Shown piece by piece: positions 1-7,574 of a stretch of DNA of 40,781 nucleotides. Made by a program: the position numbers and the translations under genes. This DNA comes from Candidatus Methanomethylicus mesodigestus (GTDB taxonomy: Archaea > Thermoproteota > Methanomethylicia > Methanomethylicales > Methanomethylicaceae): the NCBI GenBank assembly GCA_001717005.1, contig MAGS01000086.1:23802-64582 (forward strand). The letters are read 5' to 3'. Position 1 is the stretch's first letter. Every line of letters starts with the position of its first letter. A model generated the notes under the pieces. That model was not told where the DNA came from and made no database searches. It saw only the letters and a list, made by a program, of their open reading frames with translations.

Positions 1-818
1 CAATACTAGTGCTGGCATCTTTGCTTTCAGTAGGCGTTGTTATGGCTGGCAACGACGATGGGGACAATGTAGAAATTGGCATAGAATATATAATGAATTA
101 CGCTCCCTTAGGCATATGGTGGATTCCTAATTTAGATAATACTGGTCTAGACGCTCAGGGTTGGTACAATGTCTTGGGCAATCAGGGATTTACACCAGTA
201 TTCAACAACGGCAACCAAAGCGCTGACGAAAGCCACTTTGAGCGCTCCGACGATGCTGACTGGGCGGACAACGTAGACTTCGCTTACTTCGCAGGTCATG
301 GCAATTCAACAGGTTTCCTTTTCGCAACCAATAATCCAAATCATATCGCATCTTACGATCAGATGACCTTAGGCGATCAGGACCTCGAATGGCTTTTTCT
401 GAAATCCTGTGAAGTGTTAGCGTATTCAACCCGTTGGCAATGGTGCAACATATTCGCCTCGTATGGCCTTCACGGAATGACTGGCTTTGAAACAATAGCG
501 ATAGATACTACAGGTTTAGGCTCAACGTTTGCATGTTGTCTAACGGGTACAGGCGGCTATTCACTCATGAGCATCGGCGAGGCATGGACATATGCCACAT
601 ACCAAGATCAACCAACAACCTACCAACAACAAACCTTCCCATTCGAAACCATATATCTTAGAGCCGCAATTCTTTGCCGCGCTCAATATGACCCCGTTAC
701 GGGCATACTAACGTTCAACTATGCTGATGAGTACTTGCCTGGCTACAGTGGCGGAATGTACCCTGATCCAGATCCGATGTTCATTGGCAACTACTTCTAT
801 GACAGCTGGTACCTTTAG
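1..818 (+). CDS. DUF6345-like secreted protein, clan CD peptidase-like (5' partial)
   Basis: The frame is open to the window edge (codons for I-L-V precede the GTG at 9), so the true start lies upstream. The first visible residues form a hydrophobic stretch ending near 'VMAGN', as in a signal peptide, which suggests an exported protein. Numbering from the GTG, a 'YFAGHGN' motif (His97-Gly98) is followed by 'FLKSCEVL' (Cys134). A His-Gly followed by a Cys after a hydrophobic strand is the dyad arrangement of caspase/gingipain-type (clan CD) folds. The overall pattern resembles the DUF6345 family of archaeal and bacterial secreted proteins, recognised from memory. Peptidase activity is inferred. 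A membrane-anchored protein follows after 10 bp and is probably co-transcribed. The base composition is visibly poorer in GC than most of the window, which suggests transfer. Confidence 0.75.
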   Translation, partial: ILVLASLLSVGVVMAGNDDGDNVEIGIEYIMNYAPLGIWWIPNLDNTGLDAQGWYNVLGNQGFTPVFNNGNQSADESHFERSDDADWADNVDFAYFAGHGNSTGFLFATNNPNHIASYDQMTLGDQDLEWLFLKSCEVLAYSTRWQWCNIFASYGLHGMTGFETIAIDTTGLGSTFACCLTGTGGYSLMSIGEAWTYATYQDQPTTYQQQTFPFETIYLRAAILCRAQYDPVTGILTFNYADEYLPGYSGGMYPDPDPMFIGNYFYDSWYL

Positions 819-828
819 GTGATATTAC

Positions 829-1815
829 ATGGTCAGGAAAAAAATAATACTCGTTTCGATTATGTCCATCATTGTGATCTTTAGCCTTTCGCTCTGGTTC
901 GCTAATCCCACCATGAATGGTCTTATTAACCCCGACCAATATGCGGGCAAGGACAGTTTAGGCTATTCCACGACTCCGCAGATGCAAATAATCTGGCAGA
1001 CAATCTGGCAGACCCAGCCCGAGTTGGAGGCGCTGCCAGAATTGCTGATCGAAAAGATCCCTCTGAATGAAAGCATCGTTAGACAGATAGCTGCTAATGC
1101 ACCATTTAACATGCCTGCAAATATGCAATTCCATCAGATTCAATGGGGCAATAACGTTGAGTATGGCGTTTATACAGGCAGCACCTCCAGCTATTACCTG
1201 CTCGGTTTCTTGCAGAACGGTGCCATGTACTACCTTACACCAGGGTGGAACGGTCCATACGACGTTACCCCCATGCCTTCAGAAGCCGAAGCCAAGCAGA
1301 TAGCCGACGACTTCCTATCCGAAGTCCAGAGATCAGGGGCGTTCTTCCCCACGGGTGAGCAGCAGCTTGTCTTCTCAAGCGTCATGCCCGACTCAGTCAG
1401 CAGTAATCCATCGGGCATCGAACAGGTAAACTCTCTGATCGTGCGCTACAACTTTGAATACAACGGCATTCCGATTAAGGGCGGCTATTACGGCGTTTCA
1501 GTGGAGATTGGTGCTGGCGGGCAAGTCCTTGACTGCTTTGCCGAATGGCGGAACCTCGTGCCCTCTGGGCGCAATATTGAAATAACGGTTACGCCGCAGC
1601 AAGCCCTTGATAAACTTCAATCTACCCTTAGCCAAAGCCCGACAACGTCTAACTTCACGATGATTATCCAAGGGGTAAGGCTAGTCTATTCTTGCGGCGC
1701 CGGTATGCTCTATGACCTCGCACCGCTATCACCCTTGTACGAATTCAACGTTCTACTCATTGATGCGGACGGGCAGCAAATATCATCTGTGATACATGCC
1801 AAGGCGACGGCTTAA
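829..1815 (+). CDS. Membrane-anchored extracytoplasmic protein of unknown function
   Basis: The 328-residue protein has a basic N-terminus ('MVRKK') and one hydrophobic segment (about residues 5-25) acting as an uncleaved anchor or signal peptide. The rest is soluble and presumably outside the cell. The C-terminal half has a repeating beta pattern ('RYNFEYNGIPIKGGYYGVSV', then 'VTPQQALDKLQ') reminiscent of PepSY/YycI-like extracytoplasmic domains, but I cannot assign a family. It starts 10 bp after the DUF6345-like gene and shares its lower GC content, so the two probably form one transfer unit and may act together at the cell surface. The ATG at 829 is chosen because 'aggtgat' precedes it as a Shine-Dalgarno sequence. 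Confidence 0.7.
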   Translation: MVRKKIILVSIMSIIVIFSLSLWFANPTMNGLINPDQYAGKDSLGYSTTPQMQIIWQTIWQTQPELEALPELLIEKIPLNESIVRQIAANAPFNMPANMQFHQIQWGNNVEYGVYTGSTSSYYLLGFLQNGAMYYLTPGWNGPYDVTPMPSEAEAKQIADDFLSEVQRSGAFFPTGEQQLVFSSVMPDSVSSNPSGIEQVNSLIVRYNFEYNGIPIKGGYYGVSVEIGAGGQVLDCFAEWRNLVPSGRNIEITVTPQQALDKLQSTLSQSPTTSNFTMIIQGVRLVYSCGAGMLYDLAPLSPLYEFNVLLIDADGQQISSVIHAKATA

Positions 1816-1820
1816 CCAAA

Positions 1821-1850
1821 AATTTCCTCTTTCTTTTCTCGTTTTTTTAA
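1821..1850 (+). terminator. T-rich archaeal terminator
   Basis: Right after the stop at 1815 the plus strand runs into T-rich tracts ending in seven Ts, the usual form of intrinsic termination in archaea. It closes the two-gene DUF6345-like unit. Confidence 0.55.
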
Positions 1851-2080
1851 GGTCTACAGCTTTTATATGACAACATATCGTATCATTGCGCCAACTTCAG
1901 CACCACATCCCATAACGCGCTCAACGGACGGCATCCGCAATCTGAGGATCGGCCATAATGTGTTACATATCTGCGCCCCTCCTTTACCCTTTTCGCGGAT
2001 GCCTCTTTCCCAGCCCTCAACCCTAGACCTACCCGCGCACAACACCCCCAAGTAGCACGGCTCCAGTCCTCGAACAAGGC
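1851..2080. other. Intergenic stretch without a convincing gene
   Basis: About 230 bases. It holds a TATA-like 'cttttatatga' near 1860 directly before a 62-codon ORF (1867-2055). That ORF's translation is rich in Pro, His and Ser and has an antisense ORF of the same length, so I do not call it. No repeat or RNA gene is apparent. Confidence 0.4.
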
Positions 2081-2091
2081 ATTATATGCAA
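2081..2091 (+). promoter_or_regulatory. TATA box for a leaderless transcript
   Basis: 'attatatgca' is centred about 26 bp before the ATG at 2111. No Shine-Dalgarno sequence lies between them. The spacing predicts transcription starting at or next to the start codon. Confidence 0.5.
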
Positions 2092-2110
2092 AAATATCCA
2101 AGCTTTATCC

Positions 2111-2593
2111 ATGAGCAGCGAGAGCGGCAAGGACGGCTTCAGCAAGGACCTGGCGGAACTCTTCGAGACAGAGGAAGGCACAACGTATATTGGATTCAAT
2201 AGGGAGGCATATTGCCGGAACCTCGCCGCATCGCCGCTGGACTTCCGCTTCGAAGATATCGTCATCGGCATCGAACTTGAAAGCGCCAATTGCTCAGTCG
2301 GAATCGGGCTCATTCAGTCAAGGAATCCTTCAATCTCGAATCCATTCACCGAATGGGTCAGGGTCAACCCGCGCTCCCTAGCAAGAATTAACGGGACGTG
2401 CTACTTCGGTCCATTCGGTCCGGAACCTGAACATGTTCAGGACATGGTAGCAATATACGACTGCTTGGTCGAGGAAGGGTTTGACATACACACAATTATT
2501 ATGACGGTGACCCTCTCAGGCGGATCTCCTTTTGTGCAGGTCGAGAAGACTTTGAGCCTGTCGCACGCGCAAATTGTGCTGTTAAGCTACTGA
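2111..2593 (+). CDS. Hypothetical soluble protein, 160 aa
   Basis: I do not recognise the family. The protein is soluble, acidic at the N-terminus ('DLAELFETEEGTTYIGFNRE') and ends in a beta-rich part ('IIMTVTLSGGSPFVQVEKTLSLS'). It has three scattered cysteines and no signal peptide or membrane segment. The ATG at 2111 is preceded by a TATA box at leaderless distance, which supports it being a real, independently transcribed gene. Codon use is intermediate between the lower-GC block before it and the GC-rich genes after it. Neighbours give no functional hint: the secreted pair lies upstream and an MFS exporter downstream, both apparently separate units. Confidence 0.6.
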   Translation: MSSESGKDGFSKDLAELFETEEGTTYIGFNREAYCRNLAASPLDFRFEDIVIGIELESANCSVGIGLIQSRNPSISNPFTEWVRVNPRSLARINGTCYFGPFGPEPEHVQDMVAIYDCLVEEGFDIHTIIMTVTLSGGSPFVQVEKTLSLSHAQIVLLSY

Positions 2594-2811
2594 TGGAACG
2601 CCAAAACCTGCGCTGCACCCGAACTTCCGTCTCTCGAGCTTACTCTCCTTTAGATGGGCCGCCGCCTGCCGCTCCGGGATTTCTCTAATCCTCTCCGATC
2701 TGACCTCCCCCTTCATGACAAATACACTCTGACAATCGGCGCCCTGAGGCGCGGCTAAGCAAGGATAATTAATCTCTGCATCTCCTTAAGGAAGAGAGGC
2801 AAGCGAACGCC

Positions 2812-4284
2812 ATGTCGTCACAAGCCGCCCCCGCCGCAGCTGCACCCGCCCGTGCATGCGCCGAACCACCGGCGTACAGGCGGCACAACCTCATGATGTT
2901 CATAGTGCTGGTCGGGGTCTTCATGTCCGTCCTCGACGGCATAGTCGTCAACATAGCCCTGCCAACGATAACGACCCACTTCGGAACCGAGCTTGCAAAG
3001 TCGCAGTGGACAATCACCGCCTACCTCCTGACGACGACGAGCACGCTCATGATCTTCGGCAAGATCTCCGAGCGCACAGGCAGGGTCAGGCTGTTCATGA
3101 CCGGCTTCACGATCTTCGTCATAGGGTCCTTCGCCTGCGGCTCTTCCGCCAGCCTCGAGCAGCTCGTGTCATTCAGGGTCCTTCAGGCGCTCGGCGCCTC
3201 GATGGTCTTCTCGATCAGCAGCGCCATGCTCTTCGAGATCGCCCCCCGGCGGAGCAGGGGGCGGGCGATGGGCTACCTCGGCACCACGGTCGCCGTTGGC
3301 AGCATAGCCGGCCCCGCCCTCGGCGGATTCATTGTCGACGCGCTGGGCTGGTCCTACATCTTCCTGATAAACGTCCCCATAGGGATACTGCTCCTCATCC
3401 TGGCCGCTAGGTACATGAAGCTCAACGAGACCCGGTCCCCGCGCCTCGACATGGACTGGATCGGCGCCGGGTCGCTGGTCGCTTTCATGGGGTCGCTAAT
3501 CCTCTTCCTGGGGGACCTCTCGGACACGTCCGCGATAACGCCGGCAGGGGCCGCCTACGCCGCCGTCTTCGCATCCTCGCTGGCGGCCTTCCTCCTGCGG
3601 GAGTCCAGGTGCAAGAAGCCCCTATTGGACCTCTCCGTCTTCAGGGTCAGGGGCTTCTCCATGCCGTCGTTCAGCATGCTCCTCTTCTTCATCTCATCCT
3701 TCATGGTCAGCCTCGTCGGGCCCTTCTACTTCGAGGGGGTGATGGCATTCTCCCCGTCGCAGGTGGGCATCATATACATGATCACGCCGGTCATAATGAT
3801 GATCGCCTCGCCCATCAGCGGCTCCCTCTTCGACAAGCACCACTGGAGGTACCACGCCTCCGTCGGCGTCATGGTCGTGGCAGCCGCGCTGGCCCTCCTC
3901 GGGTTCATGGCCCTCGCCGGAATCCTCGCGCTCATGGCCGCTGCATATGCACTGCAGGGGTTCGGCGGCTCCCTCTTCCAGAGCCCCAACAACACCGAGC
4001 TCATGGGCGCGCTCCCGCCCCCCCAGCGCGGGATTGCATCATCCGTCAGCGCCACATTCAGGAACCTGGGGATGTCGCTGGGCGTCTCATTCGCCAGCAT
4101 ACTGGTGGCGTTCCAGCTCAAGGCTGCAGGCTACCACGGCGCAATACTCGAGGCCGACCGGGCCCTGCTCGCCGGCGTCGTCAGCAACGTCATATTCGTG
4201 GCGGCAGCGCTCTGCGTAGCGGCCGCGGTCGTCTCCCTCATGAGGAGCGGGGCCGAGGCCTGCGACGAGCCCCGGCAGCTTTAG
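2812..4284 (+). CDS. MFS transporter, DHA2 (EmrB/QacA) drug:H+ antiporter type
   Basis: The 490-residue protein has about 14 hydrophobic segments, the size and layout of the DHA2 branch of the major facilitator superfamily. The first helix carries the family signature 'FMSVLDGIVVNIALPTI'. The loop between helices 2 and 3 reads 'GKISERTGRVRLF', a version of the MFS G-x-x-x-D-R-x-G-R motif, and motif C appears as 'GSIAGPALGGFIVD'. Such proteins export drugs or other amphiphilic compounds in exchange for protons; the substrate cannot be read from sequence. An AT-rich TATA candidate ('ataattaat', about 2765) lies 45 bp upstream. The Ala-rich N-terminus before the first helix is cytoplasmic. No regulator is adjacent. 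Confidence 0.9.
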   Translation: MSSQAAPAAAAPARACAEPPAYRRHNLMMFIVLVGVFMSVLDGIVVNIALPTITTHFGTELAKSQWTITAYLLTTTSTLMIFGKISERTGRVRLFMTGFTIFVIGSFACGSSASLEQLVSFRVLQALGASMVFSISSAMLFEIAPRRSRGRAMGYLGTTVAVGSIAGPALGGFIVDALGWSYIFLINVPIGILLLILAARYMKLNETRSPRLDMDWIGAGSLVAFMGSLILFLGDLSDTSAITPAGAAYAAVFASSLAAFLLRESRCKKPLLDLSVFRVRGFSMPSFSMLLFFISSFMVSLVGPFYFEGVMAFSPSQVGIIYMITPVIMMIASPISGSLFDKHHWRYHASVGVMVVAAALALLGFMALAGILALMAAAYALQGFGGSLFQSPNNTELMGALPPPQRGIASSVSATFRNLGMSLGVSFASILVAFQLKAAGYHGAILEADRALLAGVVSNVIFVAAALCVAAAVVSLMRSGAEACDEPRQL

Positions 4285-4460
4285 TCTTTCGCATTAATCC
4301 CTCTGCCATCTGCCCTCTCCGTCCCCCTGGCGCCCGCACTCGCGCCCGTGCCCCTTGCCGGCAACGCCTTCCCGCCCCGCGGCGTGCTTCGAATCGGACG
4401 CGCGCCTGCCCATTTCAGGTTCCAAAGCCGCCGGGGATCACAAAAAGTTCTTATCCCTAT

Positions 4461-4470
4461 CCCTTTTTTA
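4461..4470 (+). terminator. T-run after the MFS gene
   Basis: 'ccctttttta' in the gap between the MFS gene and the radical SAM gene. It may end MFS transcription, though it lies only 25 bp before the next ORF and may instead be part of that gene's promoter. Confidence 0.3.
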
Positions 4471-4494
4471 CTCAACTTGGCGCTGGTGGTCTGA

Positions 4495-5640
4495 ATGGAC
4501 GATGCCGAGCTGACGAGCACATTCAATGAGCAGATCGGGATACTCTTCAAGGACGCGTTCAAGATAGGCGCGAAGGACCCAGCGATGGGCTACTTCCTGC
4601 TGCAGACCGTCCGGAGGCAGAAGAGGGCTGCCAAGCTGCGCACCGGGTGGGAGGAGAATGGGCTCCATGTCCCGCCCTTCCTCATCTACAGCGTGACCAA
4701 GAGGTGCAACCTCAACTGCAAGGGCTGCTACGCGCGCGCCCAGCACAGGTCGGACGCAAACGAGATGGGGGGCGACCGGATCCGCGCCCTCTTCGCCGAG
4801 GCGCGCTCCCTCGGGATATCCTTCATACTCCTTGCGGGCGGCGAGCCGCTGATGCGCAAGGAGCTGATCGAGATCGCCGCGGGCTTCCCCGAGATCATCT
4901 TCCCCTTCTTCACCAATGGGCTGCTCATCGACGGGCCGATGATAAGGCGGCTCAGGAAGCAGAAGAACATGGTGCCGGTGGTGAGCATCGAGGGGTACGA
5001 GGGCGAGACGGACGGCAGGAGGGGCGAAGGGGTGTACGACCGCGCCCTCAGGACAATATCCGCCCTCTCCTCGGGCGGCGTCTTCTTCGGCACCTCGATC
5101 ACCCTCACGAACGGCAACTTCGACACGGTTACAGGAACCGACTTCATCTCAAGGCTCGTCTCGGCGGGCTGCAAGCTCTTCTTCTTCATAGACTACATCC
5201 CAGTGGAGCCCGGCACCGAGCACCTCGTGCTCAGGGAGGAACAGAAGGCAAAGGAGAACGCGATCGTCAAGTCGCTTAAGGACTCCTTCCCCGCCCTCTT
5301 CCTCGCCTTCCCGGCCGGGGAGGTGGAGCTGGGCGGCTGCCTCGCCGCGGGGCGCGGCTTCGTGCACATAAGCCCCGAGGGCAGGGTCGAGCCGTGCCCG
5401 TTCTCGCCCTTCTCGGACGCGTCCCTTGGGGGATCCTCGCTCAAGGAGGCCCTCTCCTCGGAGTTCCTCAGGAAGATACGCGAGAACCACGGCATGCTGG
5501 ACGCGTCCAAGGGAGGATGCGCGCTGTGGGAGAACCGCGAGTGGGTGAGCGCGCTGCTGGTCCACGCCGCCCCGCCAGCCGCCGGGCAATCGAGCGCAGC
5601 CGTTCGGCAGGAGCCTGCCAGCTGCCCCCGGGGAAGCTGA
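4495..5640 (+). CDS. Radical SAM/SPASM-type protein of unknown substrate
   Basis: The 381-residue protein binds a [4Fe-4S] cluster through C71-x3-C75-x2-C78 ('CNLNCKGCY'), the radical SAM signature, followed by the SAM-binding 'GGEP' in 'LLAGGEPLM'. The C-terminal third has further cysteines ('GGCLAAGRG', 'VEPCPFSPF', 'GGCALWEN') in the style of a SPASM or twitch auxiliary-cluster domain, typical of enzymes that modify peptides or mature other enzymes. A 60-residue helical extension precedes the barrel. The last 25 residues (Ala/Ser-rich) look like a non-conserved tail. No precursor peptide gene is adjacent, so the substrate is unknown. It converges tail to tail with the helicase gene, with 8 bp between stops. 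Confidence 0.85.
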   Translation: MDDAELTSTFNEQIGILFKDAFKIGAKDPAMGYFLLQTVRRQKRAAKLRTGWEENGLHVPPFLIYSVTKRCNLNCKGCYARAQHRSDANEMGGDRIRALFAEARSLGISFILLAGGEPLMRKELIEIAAGFPEIIFPFFTNGLLIDGPMIRRLRKQKNMVPVVSIEGYEGETDGRRGEGVYDRALRTISALSSGGVFFGTSITLTNGNFDTVTGTDFISRLVSAGCKLFFFIDYIPVEPGTEHLVLREEQKAKENAIVKSLKDSFPALFLAFPAGEVELGGCLAAGRGFVHISPEGRVEPCPFSPFSDASLGGSSLKEALSSEFLRKIRENHGMLDASKGGCALWENREWVSALLVHAAPPAAGQSSAAVRQEPASCPRGS

Positions 5641-5648
5641 CCGCCCCG

Positions 5649-7274
5649 TCAGAAGAACTGCGAGAGCCTGCTCTGGTCCTTGGGCAGCGGCTTGGGGACA
5701 TCCTCCTCGACCATGCGCTGCGTGAACCCGTAGACCTTCTCCACCTTCCTCTTGACGCCTATGAGCTTGTTCCTCTCGTGGGTCTGCATCGTTATCAGCG
5801 CGTACGTCTTCGCCACCGTCTTGCCCTCCGACTGCCTCAGTATCCTGCCGAACCTCTGTATCCACTTCTTCGGGTTGCTCGGCGGGTCGACCCAGACCTC
5901 TATGTCGGCAGCCGGGACGTCGAGCCCCTCCTCCCCTATGCTGGTGCAGATCAGGATGCTCGCCCTCTCCCTGAACTGGAGCAGGGCGGACGCCTGCTGC
6001 TCCATCGACATGCCCCCCTTCCCCACCAGCACGGCGACGTCCTCGTGCCCCCTCTGCCCGTGGAAGACCGCCCCCATCTGCTTGGCCGCCTCCACCGACT
6101 CGACGAAGATTATCGCCTTCCTGAACCTCTCGCACGCGATGATGTCCCTGACGGCGGCGATCTTGTGGTTCTGCCCGCCGCCGAGCACCTCACGGTAGGC
6201 CTCCTGGATGCTCCTGCCGCCTAGCTCGCGGAGCTGCACCTTCAGCTCGCTAACCTTCCACGTCCCGTACTCGCTGACGCTGCTCGCCCCGTCCTCGACG
6301 ATCCTGGACCTCATGACCTTCAGCGCTATCAGGCAGACGCAGAGGCCGTGCTTCGTGCAGTAGCCCCTTGCGTGGGCGGCGCCGTAGACCCTTGCCGCCT
6401 TGACCTGGTACCTCTTGATGACCTCGCCCAGCTGCTGGTATATCGCGAGGAGGCCCGAGGGGGCGGCGACCCGCGTCATCACTATCAGCCTCTCCGGCAT
6501 CTGCGCCTTTATCTCCGGCTCCTCGACGGAGATCGCCTCCACCCTGTCGAATATGCGCTTGAGCTCCCTCAGCCGCTTCGGGGCGTGAAGCTGCGGCGTG
6601 GCGCTGAGCGCCAGGATCTTCGCCCCGGACGCCTTGGCGGCGAGGAGTATGGCGTGTCCGTCCGTCTCGCCTATGTAGCCGTGGCACTCGTCCGCGACCA
6701 CGAGCGAGTAGGGGAAGGTGAATCCTGCGCCCCGGAGCCTGGCCGCAAGCTCGCCCACCGGGTCCTCGCACCCCTTCGCGGCCTCTATGTGCCGGGCGTG
6801 CCTCCTGAGGGCGTCGTTGTAGAAGGTCTGCGGCGTAGTCACTGCGAACCCCGCGTTCCATACGCCCAGCTCCCTCCTCCGATCCGGGGGTATGCTCCCG
6901 GAGATGAAGCACGCATCACTCAGGCCTAGCATCCTCCGCGCGAAGAGGGTCTGCTGCACCCCCAGCGGCACCGAGGGCGTGAGGAAGAGCACCCTGCACC
7001 CCTGGCGCTTCGACTCCTCTGCGATGAACGCCCCCGCGAGGTACGTCTTCCCGAGCCCGGTCGGCAGGCCGACCACGAGGGTGTCCTTCCCCATCCTCTG
7101 GAGTATCTTCTCCTGGAACGGCCAGAGCCTGTAGCCCATCCTCTCGACTGTGACCGTGCGGCGCTCACGGATGGGCTCCGACGGCGAGAGGTTGGACGTC
7201 ATGAGCTGCAGCGAGTAGGGGCTCCCCTCCAAAAACCGAAGGTAGTCGTTCCATGCCCCCTCCCTGTCTGCCAT
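5649..7274 (-). CDS. Hef/FANCM-type superfamily 2 helicase with C-terminal PIP box, no nuclease domain
   Basis: The 541-residue protein carries Walker A 'LPTGLGKT' (about 70-77), a 'DECH' Walker B box (about 185-188), 'LSATP' (motif III) and motif VI 'QRFGRILRQ'. Between the two RecA domains lies a roughly 130-residue insertion with Cys residues, in the position of the thumb-like insertion of Hef. Hef proteins process stalled forks; euryarchaeal Hef adds an XPF-type nuclease, which is absent here. The chain ends in 'QSRLSQFF', a textbook PCNA-interacting peptide (Q-x-x-L-x-x-F-F), so it is probably tethered to the sliding clamp. The ATG at 7274 has a TATA box about 28 bp upstream and looks leaderless. 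Confidence 0.88.
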   Translation of the reverse strand: MADREGAWNDYLRFLEGSPYSLQLMTSNLSPSEPIRERRTVTVERMGYRLWPFQEKILQRMGKDTLVVGLPTGLGKTYLAGAFIAEESKRQGCRVLFLTPSVPLGVQQTLFARRMLGLSDACFISGSIPPDRRRELGVWNAGFAVTTPQTFYNDALRRHARHIEAAKGCEDPVGELAARLRGAGFTFPYSLVVADECHGYIGETDGHAILLAAKASGAKILALSATPQLHAPKRLRELKRIFDRVEAISVEEPEIKAQMPERLIVMTRVAAPSGLLAIYQQLGEVIKRYQVKAARVYGAAHARGYCTKHGLCVCLIALKVMRSRIVEDGASSVSEYGTWKVSELKVQLRELGGRSIQEAYREVLGGGQNHKIAAVRDIIACERFRKAIIFVESVEAAKQMGAVFHGQRGHEDVAVLVGKGGMSMEQQASALLQFRERASILICTSIGEEGLDVPAADIEVWVDPPSNPKKWIQRFGRILRQSEGKTVAKTYALITMQTHERNKLIGVKRKVEKVYGFTQRMVEEDVPKPLPKDQSRLSQFF

Positions 7275-7298
7275 GGTTCAAGTATCCGGGGAGATTCC

Positions 7299-7307
7299 CA
7301 ATATACC
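7299..7307 (-). promoter_or_regulatory. TATA box of the Hef-like helicase gene
   Basis: The minus strand reads 'aaaggtatattggg' here, 25-33 bp before the ATG at 7274, a spacing typical of leaderless archaeal transcripts. Confidence 0.45.
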
Positions 7308-7333
7308 TTTACCCGCACGGCGCATAGGCGCCT

Positions 7334-7350
7334 GCGAAAGGCTTAATATT
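7334..7350 (+). promoter_or_regulatory. BRE/TATA promoter of tRNA-Glu
   Basis: A purine-rich 'gcgaaag' (BRE-like) is followed by 'cttaatatt', ending 24 bp before the first base of the tRNA. This is the expected position for a TBP/TFB-driven tRNA promoter. Confidence 0.5.
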
Positions 7351-7373
7351 GTTTGTTTTTTGTGACAGAGTAA

Positions 7374-7468
7374 GCTCTGGTAGTATAGTCCGGTCAAGTA
7401 TACTGGCCTCTCGAGCCGCAAGGCGGAGACAGTCAGTGACACGGGTTCGAATCCCGTCCAGAGCACCA
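7374..7468 (+). tRNA. tRNA-Glu(CTC) with a 17-nt intron and encoded CCA
   Basis: The acceptor stem is perfect (GCTCTGG with CCAGAGC), the T arm is ACGGG-TTCGAAT-CCCGT, and the D arm 'GTATAGTCCGGTCAAGTAT' is typical of tRNA-Glu. The anticodon stem is CTGGC (7403-7407) paired with GTCAG (7432-7436, one G-T pair). After intron removal the loop is C-T-CTC-G-A, so the anticodon is CTC. The discriminator A (7465) is followed by genomic CCA (7466-7468). The mature tRNA is 75 nt before CCA. Confidence 0.9.
7414..7430 (+). other. Bulge-helix-bulge intron in tRNA-Glu (position 37/38)
   Basis: The precursor folds into a canonical motif. Central helix CTCT (7408-7411) pairs with GGAG (7425-7428), including one T-G pair. 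The 5' bulge is C-G^A, the inner helix GCC/GGC is closed by a GCAA tetraloop, and the 3' bulge is A-C^A. The splicing endonuclease would cut after 7413 and after 7430. Confidence 0.85.
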
Positions 7469-7574
7469 ATCCGCCTTTTCGCCTCTTAATTGCTGCCTGT
7501 TGAAGGCTGGCGCTTCCAAGAATCTGACCTTGGATCCTCTGCCCCAATAATTCGTTATGCTATGAGCCGCCGCC

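Noticed and set aside
1867-2055. 62-codon ORF directly after a TATA-like element
   Set aside because: Its composition is unlike a folded protein (many Pro, His, Ser), the opposite strand has an equal ORF, and there is no recognisable family.
7374-7465. Reading the 92-nt tRNA as a class II tRNA-Ser with anticodon CGA
   Set aside because: The anticodon stem would not pair, and the D arm is of Glu type. An intron at 37/38 with a canonical BHB explains the length.
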